Below, piece after piece: positions 1-13,484 of a stretch of 64,000 nt of DNA. Made by a program: the position numbers and the translations under genes. The stretch is taken from positions 558,001 to 622,000 of the forward strand of contig CAJJDP010000010.1 in NCBI GenBank assembly GCA_905182995.1, given 5' to 3'. Within the stretch, counting starts at the first letter, position 1. Every line of letters starts with the position of its first letter. The notes under the pieces are model-generated. The model saw only the letters and a list, made by a program, of their open reading frames with translations, had not been told where the DNA came from and ran no database searches. The DNA comes from Paramecium octaurelia (taxonomy: Eukaryota > Ciliophora > Oligohymenophorea > Peniculida > Parameciidae).

Positions 1-3000
1 ACGATCAGCCAACTCAGCTCTTTTCTAAAAATCTGCAAAAATAAGAGGTGGCTATGAATCAAACAATTCATTGACTTTATATTCAATCTTAAAGAACAAG
101 AATATATTTTTAACTAAGTTCTCTTTGAACCAATCCTAATCTTGCGAGTTAATTAATCTATCCATTAAAACTCTGCATGTCTCATGTGCCCATAATCTAA
201 CCATTTATTCAGATTTCTAATAAATCATAGGCTTGGCTTATAAAATGCCTTAGAAGATCTTACTAACATCTCTGAGATTGAAAACATAATGAGATTTCTC
301 TGGAGTTGGCAATAAAGCTTTTTGGATTTCAGAATACATTTGAAGAGTTGCATTAACAATAGAATAGTTTTCACTCAAATCCACGATTTCACTCTTGAAA
401 TGATTATTTTTTAAGAAAGCTTTCAAAATAGTGCTAAATATCCAAGATAAAGTTTCATCACTGGAATTAGGAACACTTAACAAAGCGAAATGACGAGTAA
501 ATCTAACTGTTATAGGAGATCTACCTCCGCCTGGGGGACCACAAGCACATATTAGTATTGTATTATCCACATCTTTCCAATTGAAGCTTTTTCTATCATA
601 AACACCTCGATAATCAATGAATTATCTTAATAATTCAATAGGTGGTTATGCACCATATTATTCTAAGGCTGGCATATTAACATCATCCACAAAGACTACA
701 AACTTCTTACCAGGAGGAGGCATCAAAATAGTTCTTCCTTTCTTACGTTGAGTCTATAGCTTTTATTCAACACTTAATTAGGTTGTAAAACTTGCTGTTT
801 TAGCTGAGAAGGTAATTTGCATCAAAGCTATAAGTCCATCATCTCTTAATTTTTCAACAGTTGAATTAACCATAATTGTTTTACCGGTTCCTGTAACTCC
901 AGTAATAAACATAGGACAATTTGTATTGACTGCTTATTCCAAAAACCATCCATGAGCCACTGTTTCCTTTGTCTAAACAACCATATCAAAATAACTCATT
1001 CCTTTTATATAGTCAAATTAAGGAATGATATCATTCCATTGGGTATAGTTGATATCTACTAATCCATCTGTTTTAGTTATTTTAACTAAGCAAGCAAATA
1101 GAGATCCTCTAGGCAGAACTTCGACTGGGAAAGTGTCAGCTACAATTCTTTCAAATTTTGGGTAATCATCAGAGATAAGTGTTGCACCAACAGCCCAAGC
1201 AAATACCCAAACGTAAATTTTTTCAATGTGTTTTTTTGATATTTCATCTCTCAAATTGCAATTAAATTATTAATTGTAGTATTAGATGACCATCCTCAAT
1301 ATTTTAATCAATCCAACAGCCATTTATGTTTCTTGTACTGGTATTAATTACTTACATGATTTAGTAATCTAATTAATTGATTTATTGAATGACACTTTTA
1401 TTTAAACTAACAAATGATCTATGATGTCTCTACTTAGAATGTCAAGAAGAGTCAATGCTTCCGTGATTACTATAGGTTCATAACCCAATACTTTATCATC
1501 TAAGTAGACCATTCCACATCTACTAACTGTTGCAGGTGATGCCACTGCCAAATCTAAAACTTCAAAGATCATTCTCATTTAAGTCTTCAATTTAATACGC
1601 TCACCATTACTTAAACATAAAGTCATTGAGTCATCCAACACTGTGTTCATATTTTCAATCCACAAGGCATCCACTGGCCCATCAAATACAACCCATTTCT
1701 TTTCCAATGTCTCTGATGATGCATATCCTCTCATTATATTAGATGCTAAACCATCTGTCCATTATTAGGTCATCATATCAAATTAACCATATAATTCTTC
1801 CATAGATATGGCTTTTGGATTCAATATCTAATGTTCAACGTTCTAGTATATTGGATGATTCTTTATTCCTTTCGAAGAATATTGCTCAAATAATTTAATG
1901 TAAGATTCTCGAAGTACATTTTAAACTTAAGATTTGCCGCCCATTGTAACTCCTACCAACATTACTCCAAATCTCACCTTCAATGTTTCATGGAATTGAA
2001 TTATCTTTTCAATGAAAGTGTCCTATTCTTATAATTTATTAAGCTCTATAACATTCTTTATTGCTGTTTCTAATTCCTTGTTTTACACTGTAGGAATTTG
2101 CATACCTGGAAATAGATCACTCACTATGGCATTAAACAAAGGAATATCATGAGATAAGAATTTTGGCAAATTACTTTCCCTCATAGCTCTAATCAATACA
2201 ATATCTTCATTGATGTTTGGTTCTGCTCTCTTTAATGATCCAGCCATAACTAAAACGGATTTGACTGCTCTCATACCAAAATCATAGTGATCTTACTAAC
2301 TCAACTGCTCTGAACTTAATTGATACAATTTAACCATCTTCCTTGACAAATCTTTGGCATTTGAAAATCCTTCAGCGAACAACATAATTTCAGCAATCAG
2401 TCTATAATCTGGAACCATCATAGCTACTGGTCTAAAAAGAACTTTCAGATTATCAGGCAATTCTGTTCTACCAGCATAACCAGGATTCATTGTAATAAAT
2501 ATTCCCAAATCAGGATTCAATTGTACATTTTTACCAAAGAAATAAAAATTCATTTTATACTCTAATAGAGCCTCTCTTATAGTTTAAACTTATTATGCTA
2601 TGACTGATAATACTTCAATATAGATTCTATTAAATTCATCTAAACAAACCCAAGCTCCACAATAGGCCAAACCTGCAAATAATTTTTCCATCATTTTAGC
2701 AGTAATTTAATCAGAACAATTAAAGACAATACAATATCTTCCCAAAGCTTTGGCTAAATCTTTGCATGATTCAGTTTTTCCAGTACCAGCTGGTCCTTAT
2801 GGTGCTGCTCCCAATTTGATTCCCAAAGCCCCTGTGATAGTCATCCAACATCTGTCAGTTAAAGGAGTAATAACTAATCTTGTGGTTGATCCCAAAAACT
2901 CATATCCATACATTAATTTGGCATTTACTTATTTAGCATGGACACTTTCCTCATCATGATAAAATCTCAATTATTATTACCATTTGAAATCCATGATACC

Positions 3001-6000
3001 TTCCACAGATTCATTTCTCATGTTATCCACAATATCTCTGAAGTGGACATCTTAAGTGACCAAAGCCACAAGAGTCCTTCTTTATAATTCAGTAAGATTT
3101 CCTCTGATTAATAATGTTAATTCATCAAGCATTGCTACATTAGCATCATACCAATCATCCAAATCTCCTTCTGCATCTGCTTATAAATAATTTTCTTCAG
3201 TTATTTTGGTCCAAAAAATAGAATCAATAGTAATAATAATTTAAAGTGGAAATTCGAATACCCAATCCTTTCTCTGTGTATCTTCTAATTAATATTTAAT
3301 TAAAGACTATCTCATGACTCCACTAAGAGAAGATTTCATTTTATCTTCTAAAGCTTTTAACCAATCTTCCACTTCCCCTCTTGCTGAATATCCTTTGAGT
3401 ACTGCAATTTCCCCTTCAGCAGATATCATTCCAATAGCATTCTCTTAGGAATCGAATTGAATTTTGACTAAATTTTCGAAACACTTTCTTAAATATGGTT
3501 AAATGGCCTAAATATTTTTTGCGTTTGACAATATTTCTAAAAGTTCATCATTTGATAAAAAGTAAAATCTCTAAAACACATCTCTTTTCTTTTCTAAGAA
3601 TTCATCCAAAGCCTTTTAAATAAGATCAAAATTATTATTATTTTATCTCAGTTGATTAAAATATAATCTATTTTAATAATCATCTGCCCATCTCCTGGCA
3701 ATACTACTATCTCTAGCATTTCTCATAAGTTTTTTCCATTGAGTGTCAGCTTATTAGAAGATCTTGGATTCCTTAGCCAAATTCTTAGCACTATATGGTG
3801 AATTCAGAATAGGTTCCAAATATAGCCAATTTCTTTGATGTAACATCCACTCATCAAATAACTCTTGGAAATATCTTAATAATGATTATTGTCTTTCTAC
3901 TTCAGGTCTAATTCCTTCTACAAATCTTGAAGCTAATATATTATTGACAGTCAATAAAGTATCATCAATTTTAGAAATCAAATCTTCATTATTTCCGAGT
4001 ATAAAAACATCTTTCGATTCTCTATAGGGTTACACTGTAATGACAGCTGATCTCCAAATAGACTCAACCTATTCTAACATTTTAACTAATTCTATTTCCT
4101 TTGCTGCTCTTAATGCTATTTCACTTAACTTGTCTTTTACCTAATCTAACCCAGCTTGAGTAATCCATAAAACGTTGTATTTAGGATCATTTATTGGTGT
4201 AAATGGTTCTAGAATGGGCTCCTTGAATAACTATTAATTTTCAAGTATCATTGCTCTTATCTGATTCCATTATTTCTCTGAAATTGCAGGATCTTTAAGT
4301 GCTTACAGAACCTAATAGACACCTCTGAATCCTTCAATATCTGATTTAAATACTCTAGCTACTTCATTCTTATCTAATTCTTTGGCACACAAATTAGCTG
4401 CCTTCTATAATTTTTCCATTAGATTGTTCATATCATCTAAATTGATATCAGTATAATGTTATTTTAACCAGACTGAATAATTTGAGATCCATTCATTTCT
4501 ACCACACCAAAGTTTCTCTAATAAAGTGAATTCACTATTGAAAGTTTCCAATTTCTCAAATGGTGTATATTCCATATTTAATGCTATCTAATAATCATTC
4601 AACTTTTTTGCATGAACTTTTAATTCATCCACTTGTTTTCTGACTCCTTAAACAAATGTAACCATGTCACTCAAATCTGCTGCTAAGGAACTCAATGGCT
4701 ATTCTGAAATTCTTTCATTTAAATCCTTAACTGTACTATCTACCTATGGGATCATTCTCTCCATATCTTTTCTAAATTTATTTAAGTTTTAATCATAATT
4801 AGCCATAGCATCATCCACCTTTTTACGAAGTTAACTAACTTATTGATTGCATTCTGCAAATTTTTATTTGTGTTTATCTTAAATTTTAATACGCAATTCA
4901 TCCATAAGCAATGCCATAGCTGTTACTTCTTGTGATACATTGCTTAAATCTTCAAATTAATTATTGATGACATTCACTGCTTCCATATAGTTAACAAATT
5001 ATTCCACTGTTATTGGAGAGATTGCTATGGTTGAATACAACTAAGTTGTTTTTTGTGTAAAGAGCACTGCTTTCTTGTACATATATTCAGGTATGAATTT
5101 CTATAGCTCTTAAATGCAATTCATAGCACTGGATTTAATCTTGGCTTTCAGTTTTTGATTATCAAATAATATCATACCAATCTCTTGTGTAGGTTCTATA
5201 TCTTAAAATTATTGATCTTAATCCTTATATTAATTAATGGCATTTCTATATTCCTCAACTTCCTTATCAGCATACTATTTTTCAATATTGACGCCTGTGT
5301 TCTCAACATACCATTTCATGAATGGTTTCAATTTTTCAGCATATTACTCTAAATAATCAAATGCAATTTCCAATTCTTTCCTCATTTGACCACATAAAAT
5401 TTGGAAATTCTCGCTTCCATTTATAATTGCCTTTACATCCACTTTTTCTGATTGTTAATTGCTTTCGTCTTGAATATACTATTACAACTCCGGCATAGAT
5501 AACATTTCCCTATGTCTAGTTGTGATACGAATAACACTATTGGTGACAACACTTTCGAATATTCTGAATAATTATTCTCTAACAGGATTAAAAACTATAT
5601 CTTCCTATTTCCCAACTGCCTCAATAATTATCCAACATTAAGGTTAACCTTTGCCATAATATCCTTTCCTTTTCACTCCTGAACTCTCCTTATATTGCTC
5701 GTTGAATTCACGAACCTATTTGACAATGTGTTCCACTGAATTCTGCATCATCTATAACTTAGCATCTATGATTATGTAATCAACATATTTCACAAATTTT
5801 CTTAATCTTTTATAATGTGTTCTTATTGTAGCTTCAGTTGTGTATGGCATGTCTTTGCCTGATTCATCTCCCACCAATAATGGGGCTCTCTCTTCATTAT
5901 CATCTTCATGAAGAGGAATACGATGAATTTCCTTAAAATTGACTAAGGATTTCTAACAACATTCTACTATTATTTATTTAATCTATTATTCATATGCGTC

Positions 6001-7051
6001 AAATTTGATATCCATGATAGACATTAAATGTTTATCTTACAACTATTTAAAGTTTTCATGAGTCTAAGGAACTGTAGTTGAAGTATCTAAGAATCTTATG
6101 TCTTAAGCCATTTATTAACATATCCTACGAACTTCTAATAAGGTGATTCTTAATTGTTTGTCAGTTGAAAACATGTTAGAAATCATCAAATCCTGATTTT
6201 TGGCAAGAATGTTCTTCCTCATTAATCTCTTCCACAAGAAGAAGTTCTTCCATAATTTGTATTTTCTAAAGAAATCTATTTTCTAAAGATCTTAATATAA
6301 TTTAGCTTCTCTTTGCCACTCTTCAATGGTTAAAAATGTTGCATCATCATTTTGGAAATAAGTGATACCTTTAGCACTAATGGTCATGTATTCTTTTTGA
6401 TTTCTATCTTCAAATTCAACAATTTAATAATCATAGGCATGATCTCTTTTATTTAAATAACAGAACTCATCTGCCATTTCTGGATCAGTTCTTATCAAAT
6501 AAATAAAGTCCATTGGTGACAGGTAAGATTGTTGTTGCTGTTTCTTCTTGGGTTTTCTGAGTGCCTTCTTCATCATCTAAGCTTCCTTCTTTTTTTCAGG
6601 TTGTTACAGCAATCCAATGATCGAATCATTAATGGTAGAATTGGGGTTTTGCACATCCTCTAAAATACTCATCCCATGATCACTTAATAATCTATGTCCG
6701 AGAGGTGACAAATTCTTTGGTTTCTTGAGCTAATCTTGTATTAAAATGTCGCTTTTAAAGTCTTTAGTTATTAAATCATCATTTACTTTTCGTAGATTGA
6801 TGTCCTGAACGATCGAGCAAAATTCTACCGTTTTGAATGGTTACTCCTAGAGCAGAGTGAGTTTAGGTTGTAGGCTCCAATCTTTGTTTAGAAACTTTAG
6901 GCACCAATTAAGGCAAGGATATAACTGAGAGCTGTTGAGTGTATTTTCGTTCATTTGGATCATAGCGATTACTATTTTTATAAAGCCGTCCCTTGAGCTA
7001 CCCTTGTGAAAGTTGTTCAAAATTGAAACGTTTATTATTGTCACTATCCAT
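1..7051 (-). CDS. Axonemal dynein heavy chain, N-terminal part (C-terminus beyond window)
   Basis: Force-generating ATPase of ciliary dynein arms. The reverse strand reads 2342 residues with TAA/TAG as Gln and runs off the left edge. The start is ATG at 7051; a 25-nt intron at 6762-6786 (GTA...AAG) joins the first 96 or so codons to the main frame. A long tail/linker leads to AAA1 with Walker [10 protein letters not shown] and Walker B CLDEFNR near residue 1410-1460, AAA2 with GVTMGGKS near 1694, and AAA3 with GVTGTGKT near 2042. AAA4-6, stalk and C-terminus lie outside. The P-loop near 1410, rather than about 1850 as in outer-arm chains, suggests a single-headed inner-arm type (DNAH3/7/12-like). 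That subtype is inference; the family is certain. Confidence 0.95.
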
Positions 7052-7095
7052 AATAAATAATTAATATATGGACACCGATTTATAAATATTTATAT

Positions 7096-8585
7096 ATGTT
7101 AATATTAATCGAGACTCCAGCTGGATTCGCCCTATTCTAAGTTGCTAATACCAAAGCTCTTAATAAAATAGACAACATCTACGATTACTTACAGAATGAA
7201 AAGCAAGCTAAAAAATTGTAAGCAAATCTATTCATACATTCGCAAGGGTCACTCCTTTTGCTTTCTAATAATTCAAAGACACCTAAGAAGCTCTAGTGGC
7301 TACCAGTAAGTTGATCAATGGAAAAATTCCAAAGAAACTAACTAAATTTTTGGAAAAGAATGTTATCTCTTAAGAAGTTCAGGATTAAATAGCAGGTACA
7401 GTGAATCTATTAAACAACAGTCCAAGACAAAAAACTTGCCAAATAGCTCCAAGAACAACTAGGTTTAAATTGCATCTAAACTCCTGTGACTGAACAATTA
7501 TTCAGAGGAATTAGATCTCAACTCACAACCCTTATTGAAGGACTCAGCGAATCAGAACTTAAAAATATGACTTTGGGATTAGCACATGGGTTATCCAGAT
7601 ATAAACTCAAGTTCTCAACTGAAAAAGTTGATACAATGATTATTCAAGCCATTGCTCTACTTGATGATTTAGATAAGGAAATTAATAACTATATGATGAG
7701 GTTAAGAGAATGGTTTGGATGGCATTTTCCAGAACTTGGCAAAATCATTACAGACAATTTAATATATGCAAAAGTAGTCAAAGCCATTGGAATGAGAATA
7801 AAGACCAGTTCTACAGATCTCTCTGGTATCTTACCTGAGAATCTTGAAGCAGATGTCAAATAAGCAGCAGAAGTATCTTTTGGTACAGAAATTACAGTAG
7901 AGGATGAAAAATTCATTCTTTGTCTTGCAGATTAAGTCATTGAACTAACTGATTATAGATCCTAATTATCTGAATATCTAAAAAATAGAATGTAAGCAAT
8001 TGCTCCTAATCTCACTACTATGGTAGGTGAATTAGTCGGTGCTAGATTGATTTCACATGCAGGCTCACTTGTAAATTTAGCTAAATACCCAGCATCTACA
8101 GTTCAAATTTTGGGAGCTGAAAAAGCATTATTTAAGGCTATTAGAACTAAGCATAACACTCCTAAATATGGTTTGATCTTTTAAGCCAGTTTAGTGGGAA
8201 GTGCTCCTGCTAAATTGAAAGGAAAGGTCTCTAGAACATTAGCTGCCAAAACAGCATTATGTATTAGATATGATGCTTTAGGTATCATACAAATAATTCA
8301 ATTATTATAGGAGAGGGATAAGATGCTGAATTCGGAGTTACCAATAAATCATTTTTGGAGAAAAGAGTTCATTAATTGGAAGAGGGAGTTAATTATAGAG
8401 ATGTGAAGGCTCCTTAAAGAGGAAAGGCTAAGCCTGTTTAATCTCAGACATAATATTAAGATGACGCTGATTTCTAACCATAAGGAGCTAATTGGATGCA
8501 AAAATTCCAAAAGGGAGAAGACAAAAGACAAGCTTCCTAAGAAATAGTATAAAGAACTTAACAAAAAAAGGTGAAATAATAATGA
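7096..8585 (+). CDS. NOP58: Box C/D snoRNP core protein NOP58
   Basis: Nucleolar core protein of box C/D snoRNPs that guide rRNA 2'-O-methylation. Three introns (7218-7246 ending AAG, 7396-7420 ending CAG, 8282-8310 ending TAG) leave 468 codons. The N-terminus starts [16 protein letters not shown] as in NOP5/NOP58. The Nop domain is nearly identical to the human one: [71 protein letters not shown] and [14 protein letters not shown]. The usual KKE/D tail is shortened to a Gln/Lys-rich end. It converges on the coiled-coil gene at 8599 with a 13-nt gap. Both flanks of the AAG-ending intron are fixed by homology (AKKL / VTPFAFQQFKDTQEAL). Confidence 0.97.
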
Positions 8586-8598
8586 AAGTACATTTTAA

Positions 8599-10119
8599 TC
8601 AACGAACTTCATCATTTAAGACATCTGAATCTTCATGGTAGTAAATGTTACTCTAAGCAATTCTACTTTAACTTTCTTCCATTATTTACTATAATACGGG
8701 ATTGGGATTTAAATTCCCTCTGTACTATAATTATTACTCTAAGACTCTTGGGTCAACAATACTTAACAAATATCTAATTTTGTCTTCGGCTATTTTCAAA
8801 TCTTGTTCATATTTTTATTTAATTGCTCTCTTCTCATTCTCAATTTAGATCAATCTCTAATTCTCACTATGCTGAGAATTGATTCTTGATTTATTATAAA
8901 CATCCCTCTTTAAATTAGCTATTTCAATCAATAAAGTGTTAATCTAACCCTCATAATTGGCTTTCATATTAGCCTTTTTTTATACATCCTCCTATAATTC
9001 CAAACATCTTTAATGCAACATAGTCATTTCTATGTTTTATTTATGCACATCATCTTATAATTATTTATATGATCTCTCTAATAAACTCTAAGAAGTTGCT
9101 GGAATTAATTAACCATTTTGTATCTATTAAGTTAATTAATCCAACGTATTTGCCTTCTCGTAGAGTTATCTTTCTAATTATTGTAATTTAATCTATTAAT
9201 CTTATAACTTGATATTCTTATCAATCAGCATTGAATTCATTTTCTCTGTTTCAATATTATGTCTTTATAATTTCAATTTATCTATTTCATTTTATTTAGC
9301 CTCCAATAGATTGTTAAGAGTAGCCACTTAATTTTCCATTTACACAATTGATGTGGCCACAGTCTCTTTAATTTACCTTTATAAATTCACCCTCTCTATT
9401 TAAATTTGTTGTGCATATTTTTCCTCTGATATCCTAATTGTATTTTCATTGATTAATCGTTATGTGTCTATTTGAGCCTAAAGTGCTTCAATTTCTTCCA
9501 ATTTTTAATTAAATATGTTCATGTAATTTACTCTAATTGTTTCTATGTCACTTTCTAAAATCTCACTCTTTTGTCTATATTGGTCTGCCTCTCTAAATCG
9601 TTCCTTCAATTCTTCCAATTCTTTATTCTTTTCATTTAAGAAATGAAGTGCTTCCAACTTTTCAGATTTTATTTGTTTTATAAAGCTATCCAAATGAAAG
9701 CATTTCTATCTCTCCTCCTGTAATTCTTATATCTTAGTCATCACTTACTATCTACTACTTTCACAATCCTATGCTTTTTACATTAAAAGCTAATTCAGTT
9801 TTTCTATTTCTCCTACCAATTATTCCATTCTCTCCTCGTATCCTTTTATTGTGATAAATTAGACTCTATTGTACTTACTTCTCAAATCTTCGACTTCGAT
9901 AGCTTTTGACTTCAAATTTTCTGCTAAGTCTTCGAATTGTTGCTTTTAAGATCCAATATGAGCTTAAAGTTCTTTTATCTTCTGTTCTAATCCTAAACTC
10001 TTGAGTCTCCATTCTTCACATTCGATGCTCTTCAATTGTAAGGTTTAAGAGCATCTCTCCAATTCACTAGTCAGCATTTCAATTCGATATTCAACTTCAA
10101 CTTAATCTGATTATTGCAT
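8599..10119 (-). CDS. Coiled-coil protein, 506 residues
   Basis: Single uninterrupted frame from ATG at 10119 to TGA at 8599 with many Gln codons TAA/TAG and no intron needed. The sequence is almost entirely heptad-like (LTSELERCSQTLQLK, LNEKNKELEELKERF, RVNLQRQIKETVATS), rich in E, K, Q and L, without a signal peptide or membrane segment. Such proteins in ciliates are often cytoskeletal or basal-body components, but no specific family is recognised. The short C-terminus (DSDVLNDEVR) is less helical. Confidence 0.85.
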
Positions 10120-10174
10120 GTGTCTGTTAAATTAAATTTTAAATATAAATCAAAATTGTATTTACAAAAATATA

Positions 10175-11278
10175 TCACCCCTATAAGGGAGGTAGTTGGA
10201 TACTTTATGTCAACATTTTTCTTACTTCTTTCAGGGCTAAACGAACATCTTCTGCTTTTTTCATAACAATAGACTTCAAAATCGGACCTAATTCAGCCAA
10301 AGCAGTATCGTTTTAATCACTGTACCATGTCTTTATAAAAATTCCATTTTCTGGTTGATTTTGAAAATTGTCAGGAACATTATCTACAATTATACACTTT
10401 GAAAGATCTCTTCCCAATCTGGAAAGGTCTTTTATAAATTAATTAGAATATTATAAAGCATGCTACCTAAATAATCGATATGATATATTTCTGTTTTTAT
10501 CAACCTGATCTAAAACCCAATTGGCATAATCCGGTAATCCAGCTGTGAATACTACTAATTCATAAAACTAACTCATTTCTTATAAGAATTGATGAGTAAA
10601 AGGACGAATCAGGAAGTGTCCTGTCTAATCAGTAAAATGTATCAAAGTTTCGTCCATATCTAGCACAAGAGTATAGGTTTTCGGATTTGTATATGGAAGG
10701 TAAGGTTGGGGAGCTACGCATATCAACGGAATTCCTAATAACCCCTGGTAACTCTGTTAGATTGTAAAGTAAAATGAAATGAATTCCTAAAGGTTTCGTA
10801 AGGATTCCTTTATTGTATAATTTTATAAACTCCTTAGGAAGATAATTAAAAATTAGTATAAGTCTCTTTAACTTTTTGTAAGTGATTTATAAAGATTTTG
10901 TAATAATTCTATGTTCTACTTAATGTAAGTCCAATAATCTTGCTTTTTGGTAACAATAGTTTTCTTGTTGATGTTAAATTACAATTAAGAATACAACTAT
11001 AAATATAGGGGATACTCAGGCTTATCTTTGAGTTTCTCTAATAAAATATCAGAGAGGTGACTTAAATTTTAAATATTGTAGAGCAATATATTCTTGATAT
11101 TACTAATACTACTTAAATAGAAATGGAGATCAAAAAAACAATTAACTAAGACAACAATCTACAATATTAATAGAATTACTCCGACTCGTAAGATAAGAAA
11201 TATTTATCTAACTTGCTTGGCATGTTCTTGTAGTAACTCTTCCAGATATTGAAATCCAGTATCCTCAGTCAATTCCAT
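10175..11278 (-). CDS. Membrane-anchored SCP/NLI-interacting-factor-type phosphatase
   Basis: HAD-superfamily protein Ser/Thr phosphatase of the FCP1/SCP (NLI-IF) type, 367 residues in one exon. The catalytic DxDxT motif is seen as [12 protein letters not shown] near residue 206, followed by [15 protein letters not shown] and the conserved [18 protein letters not shown]. The domain ends near the C-terminus. Residues about 25-48 form a hydrophobic stretch ([20 protein letters not shown]), a likely transmembrane anchor, then a helical linker. Another frame starting at an ATG at 11223 is also open by chance, but only the 11278 frame continues into the phosphatase domain. Dullard/CTDNEP1 likewise has an N-terminal membrane anchor; equivalence is inference. 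Confidence 0.88.
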
Positions 11279-11332
11279 GTATTAATTGATTTAATTTATT
11301 AGTTCTAGAGTAGTATTCTTACTTTATTAGTT

Positions 11333-11889
11333 TCAAACTCTTACTTTTTTCATTGAATTTAAGAGGTTGTTCATGATTTCATAAATTTTAATGAATATTC
11401 TAAGATTTTCTGCTAATGTTTCTTCGGCATGATGCATAGGTTCTAAAGTGGCGAAAGCTTAAGTTTAACCATATGTTACATTCAGATCTGGCATTAAAAT
11501 CTTGTCCTTCTTTTCTGTTTTTTCTTGGAGGAGTGGATGCTCTTTATTCATTTTCAGCTTAACTTGTTTCTGATATTAGTTACAAATTTGGTTTTTGAGG
11601 GGAACTCTTTTATAACCTGTTATCCTTTAATTCCATTTTTTTGAAACTTAAATCTGCTTCTAAAGCCTCCTCCAACTTGCTATCATTTAATCTTGGATTT
11701 TTTATAAGTCGATTAAAGTCTAATGATTTTTTTGAACTTCTTATGACAGAAGAAGGCTTGGCTTGTTTCTATTCAATGATGGGAAATTACGATTCCCTTG
11801 GATCTTTGGCCTAAGAGATTGAATTTATTATCTACTTGTGAGATGGCTCGAGCTGGTCTTGTTTTTATCGTGGTTTAGTTTTTTCTCAT
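11333..11889 (-). CDS. Unrecognised basic protein, 169 residues
   Basis: ATG at 11889 opens MRKNQTTIKTRPARAISQ; introns at 11811-11835 (TAG) and 11458-11479 (AAG) give an exact 170-codon frame ending at TGA 11333. The middle is charged and probably disordered (PSSVIRSSKKSLDFNRLIK, TPPRKNRKEGQDF); the C-terminus is helical (EPMHHAEETLAENLRIF). No family recognised. Only 54 bases separate it from the phosphatase start at 11278. The second intron is less certain than the first: without it the frame ends about 45 residues later with an implausible tail. Confidence 0.6.
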
Positions 11890-11911
11890 AATTATAATAA
11901 TTTGAAAAATA

Positions 11912-12901
11912 TCAAAGTGACGATGATCTTTTCTTGTTTGTTACACTTTTAAATTCTACATTTCTGAGTCTTTCCTCTATCTTGCATTTATTGTAAAGAG
12001 TGTAGGCAATCTCCCTTAGATTTTGAGACACATTTGATTTTCTATGTTTAGCAGACAAAGGAAGACTCATCATAGTTTAAAGGGTACATTTATTATCTCT
12101 TGCACTTTCATAGATTTAATCATTGGCTTCAAAGTATTCTTTATATGCAATGTACTATAAATGAATCTTCTACCACTTTTATTCGTATTTGATTTGAGAA
12201 TTAATTAAGATTTCATTGACATTTTCTAAGTCTATTATTTTTCTCTCCAATTCACTCACTTGATCTTCCAAAGTTTTGGAGAGCAGAATTTCATTTTGTA
12301 ATTTCTATCTACATAAAGCAAGTTCTTTTTATAATGCCTTATTTTAGTCGCTTAGCTGATTCAACTAGACACACAATTTATTTGGACTGGCAAACATATT
12401 TAATGCATCACCAGCCGATGGAGTTTAAGCCTTTTGCTAATTGTTTTTGACTGACTATGAAAGCTTAAATGCTTTTAATTCTATTTCTTCCTTTTCCTCG
12501 ATCTCTTCTTGTTTTTGGATATTCAATTATTGCAATTTCTAGGCTTTGGCCAAATCAAGTTTTGGTACAGGGACATTAGAATTTTTTTGAAATTGAATAT
12601 TCACTTTGGCTGGCAAAATTTCAACATAACTAGAATCATCAACTTTGGCACCTGAGATTTATTTATGTTCTTTAAAATGTTGATTTTTGGGACTTTCATC
12701 ATGACTTCTGTTTGGAGATAGTATAGGAGGAGTATAATCTTGTTTGGCTACTGCTTATTTTTAGAGGACATCAATTAGAATTTCGATCTTATTCTTCTCT
12801 TCTTTCAATTACTTATTCTCCTTAATCATCTAACCTATCAACATTCTCATCTACTCTATTTGATTCAAAACTGCAAAGACATCCTCAGTAGGGGAGACCA
12901 T
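11912..12901 (-). CDS. Coiled-coil/disordered protein, 329 residues
   Basis: One exon from ATG 12901 (MVSPTEDVFAVLNQIEQM) to TGA 11912. An N-terminal short coiled coil (MIKENKQLKEEKNKIEIL) is followed by a Pro/Ser-rich stretch (TPPILSPNRSHDESP) and a second coiled coil (LNQLSDQNKALQKELALC, TLEDQVSELERKIIDLEN). The end is basic (VTNKKRSSSL). No family recognised. The upstream gene's frame runs across this start, and a 28-nt GTA...AAG intron would fuse the two in frame, so this could be the 3' part of a longer gene. Confidence 0.7.
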
Positions 12902-13468
12902 CTTTACATTAATATTTATAATTGAATACTATCTTTTATTTGATTTTCTTTTTGCTCTACAACTCAAACAATTTTTCAGTCAACGAAATTATTTGTTAAT
13001 CTTTCTCATTCAATTTCCTTTATAAATCTAATAATTGATTCTGCCTCTCCAATTAAAGTTCCATATTGCGTTGATTTGAATCTTCACATATTTATTCAAA
13101 GATTAAGGCCTTTACTAGTCTACAATAAGTACTTAGCTTCTTGCTTCATCTCTTTGTTTTGCAATTACTTCATTAAGAGCATATAATTAATTATTCTCAT
13201 CATACAATTGCGAAAACAATGATTAAAAACCTCTTGCTGAATTATGCTCTACTTTTTTAATGTAATTATCCTCTTTTCTACTATTATTAGTGCTGGGTTG
13301 CTTATAATAGAGTTTCATAAGTACAGAACTAAATGTGCATTCCTTTTGAATTTTGATGACTTCCTTGTTAAGTTGGAGTAACTATCGAAGTTCCTTGTTC
13401 TCTTCCTGAAGTTATCTCACTTCTTGTTAAAGAAAATGCAATTTAGTTTCAAGTCCATCTTTATTCAT
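12885..13468 (-). CDS. Coiled-coil protein, about 184 residues (may fuse to the gene at 11912-12901)
   Basis: ATG at 13468 opens MNKDGLETKLHFLQQEVRQL. A 29-nt intron (GTA...CAAG, about 13112-13140) is needed to reach the downstream frame (LVKALIFEQICEDSNQ, LERQNQLLDLQRKLNEKDQQ, SLTEKLFELQSKKK). Read through, it stops at TGA 12885, inside the start of the next gene. If the 28 nt ending just before 12901 are removed as an intron, the protein continues directly into MVSPTED of the neighbour. Leucine-zipper-like coiled coil; no family recognised. Confidence 0.6.
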
Positions 13469-13484
13469 AATATTAATAAAATAA

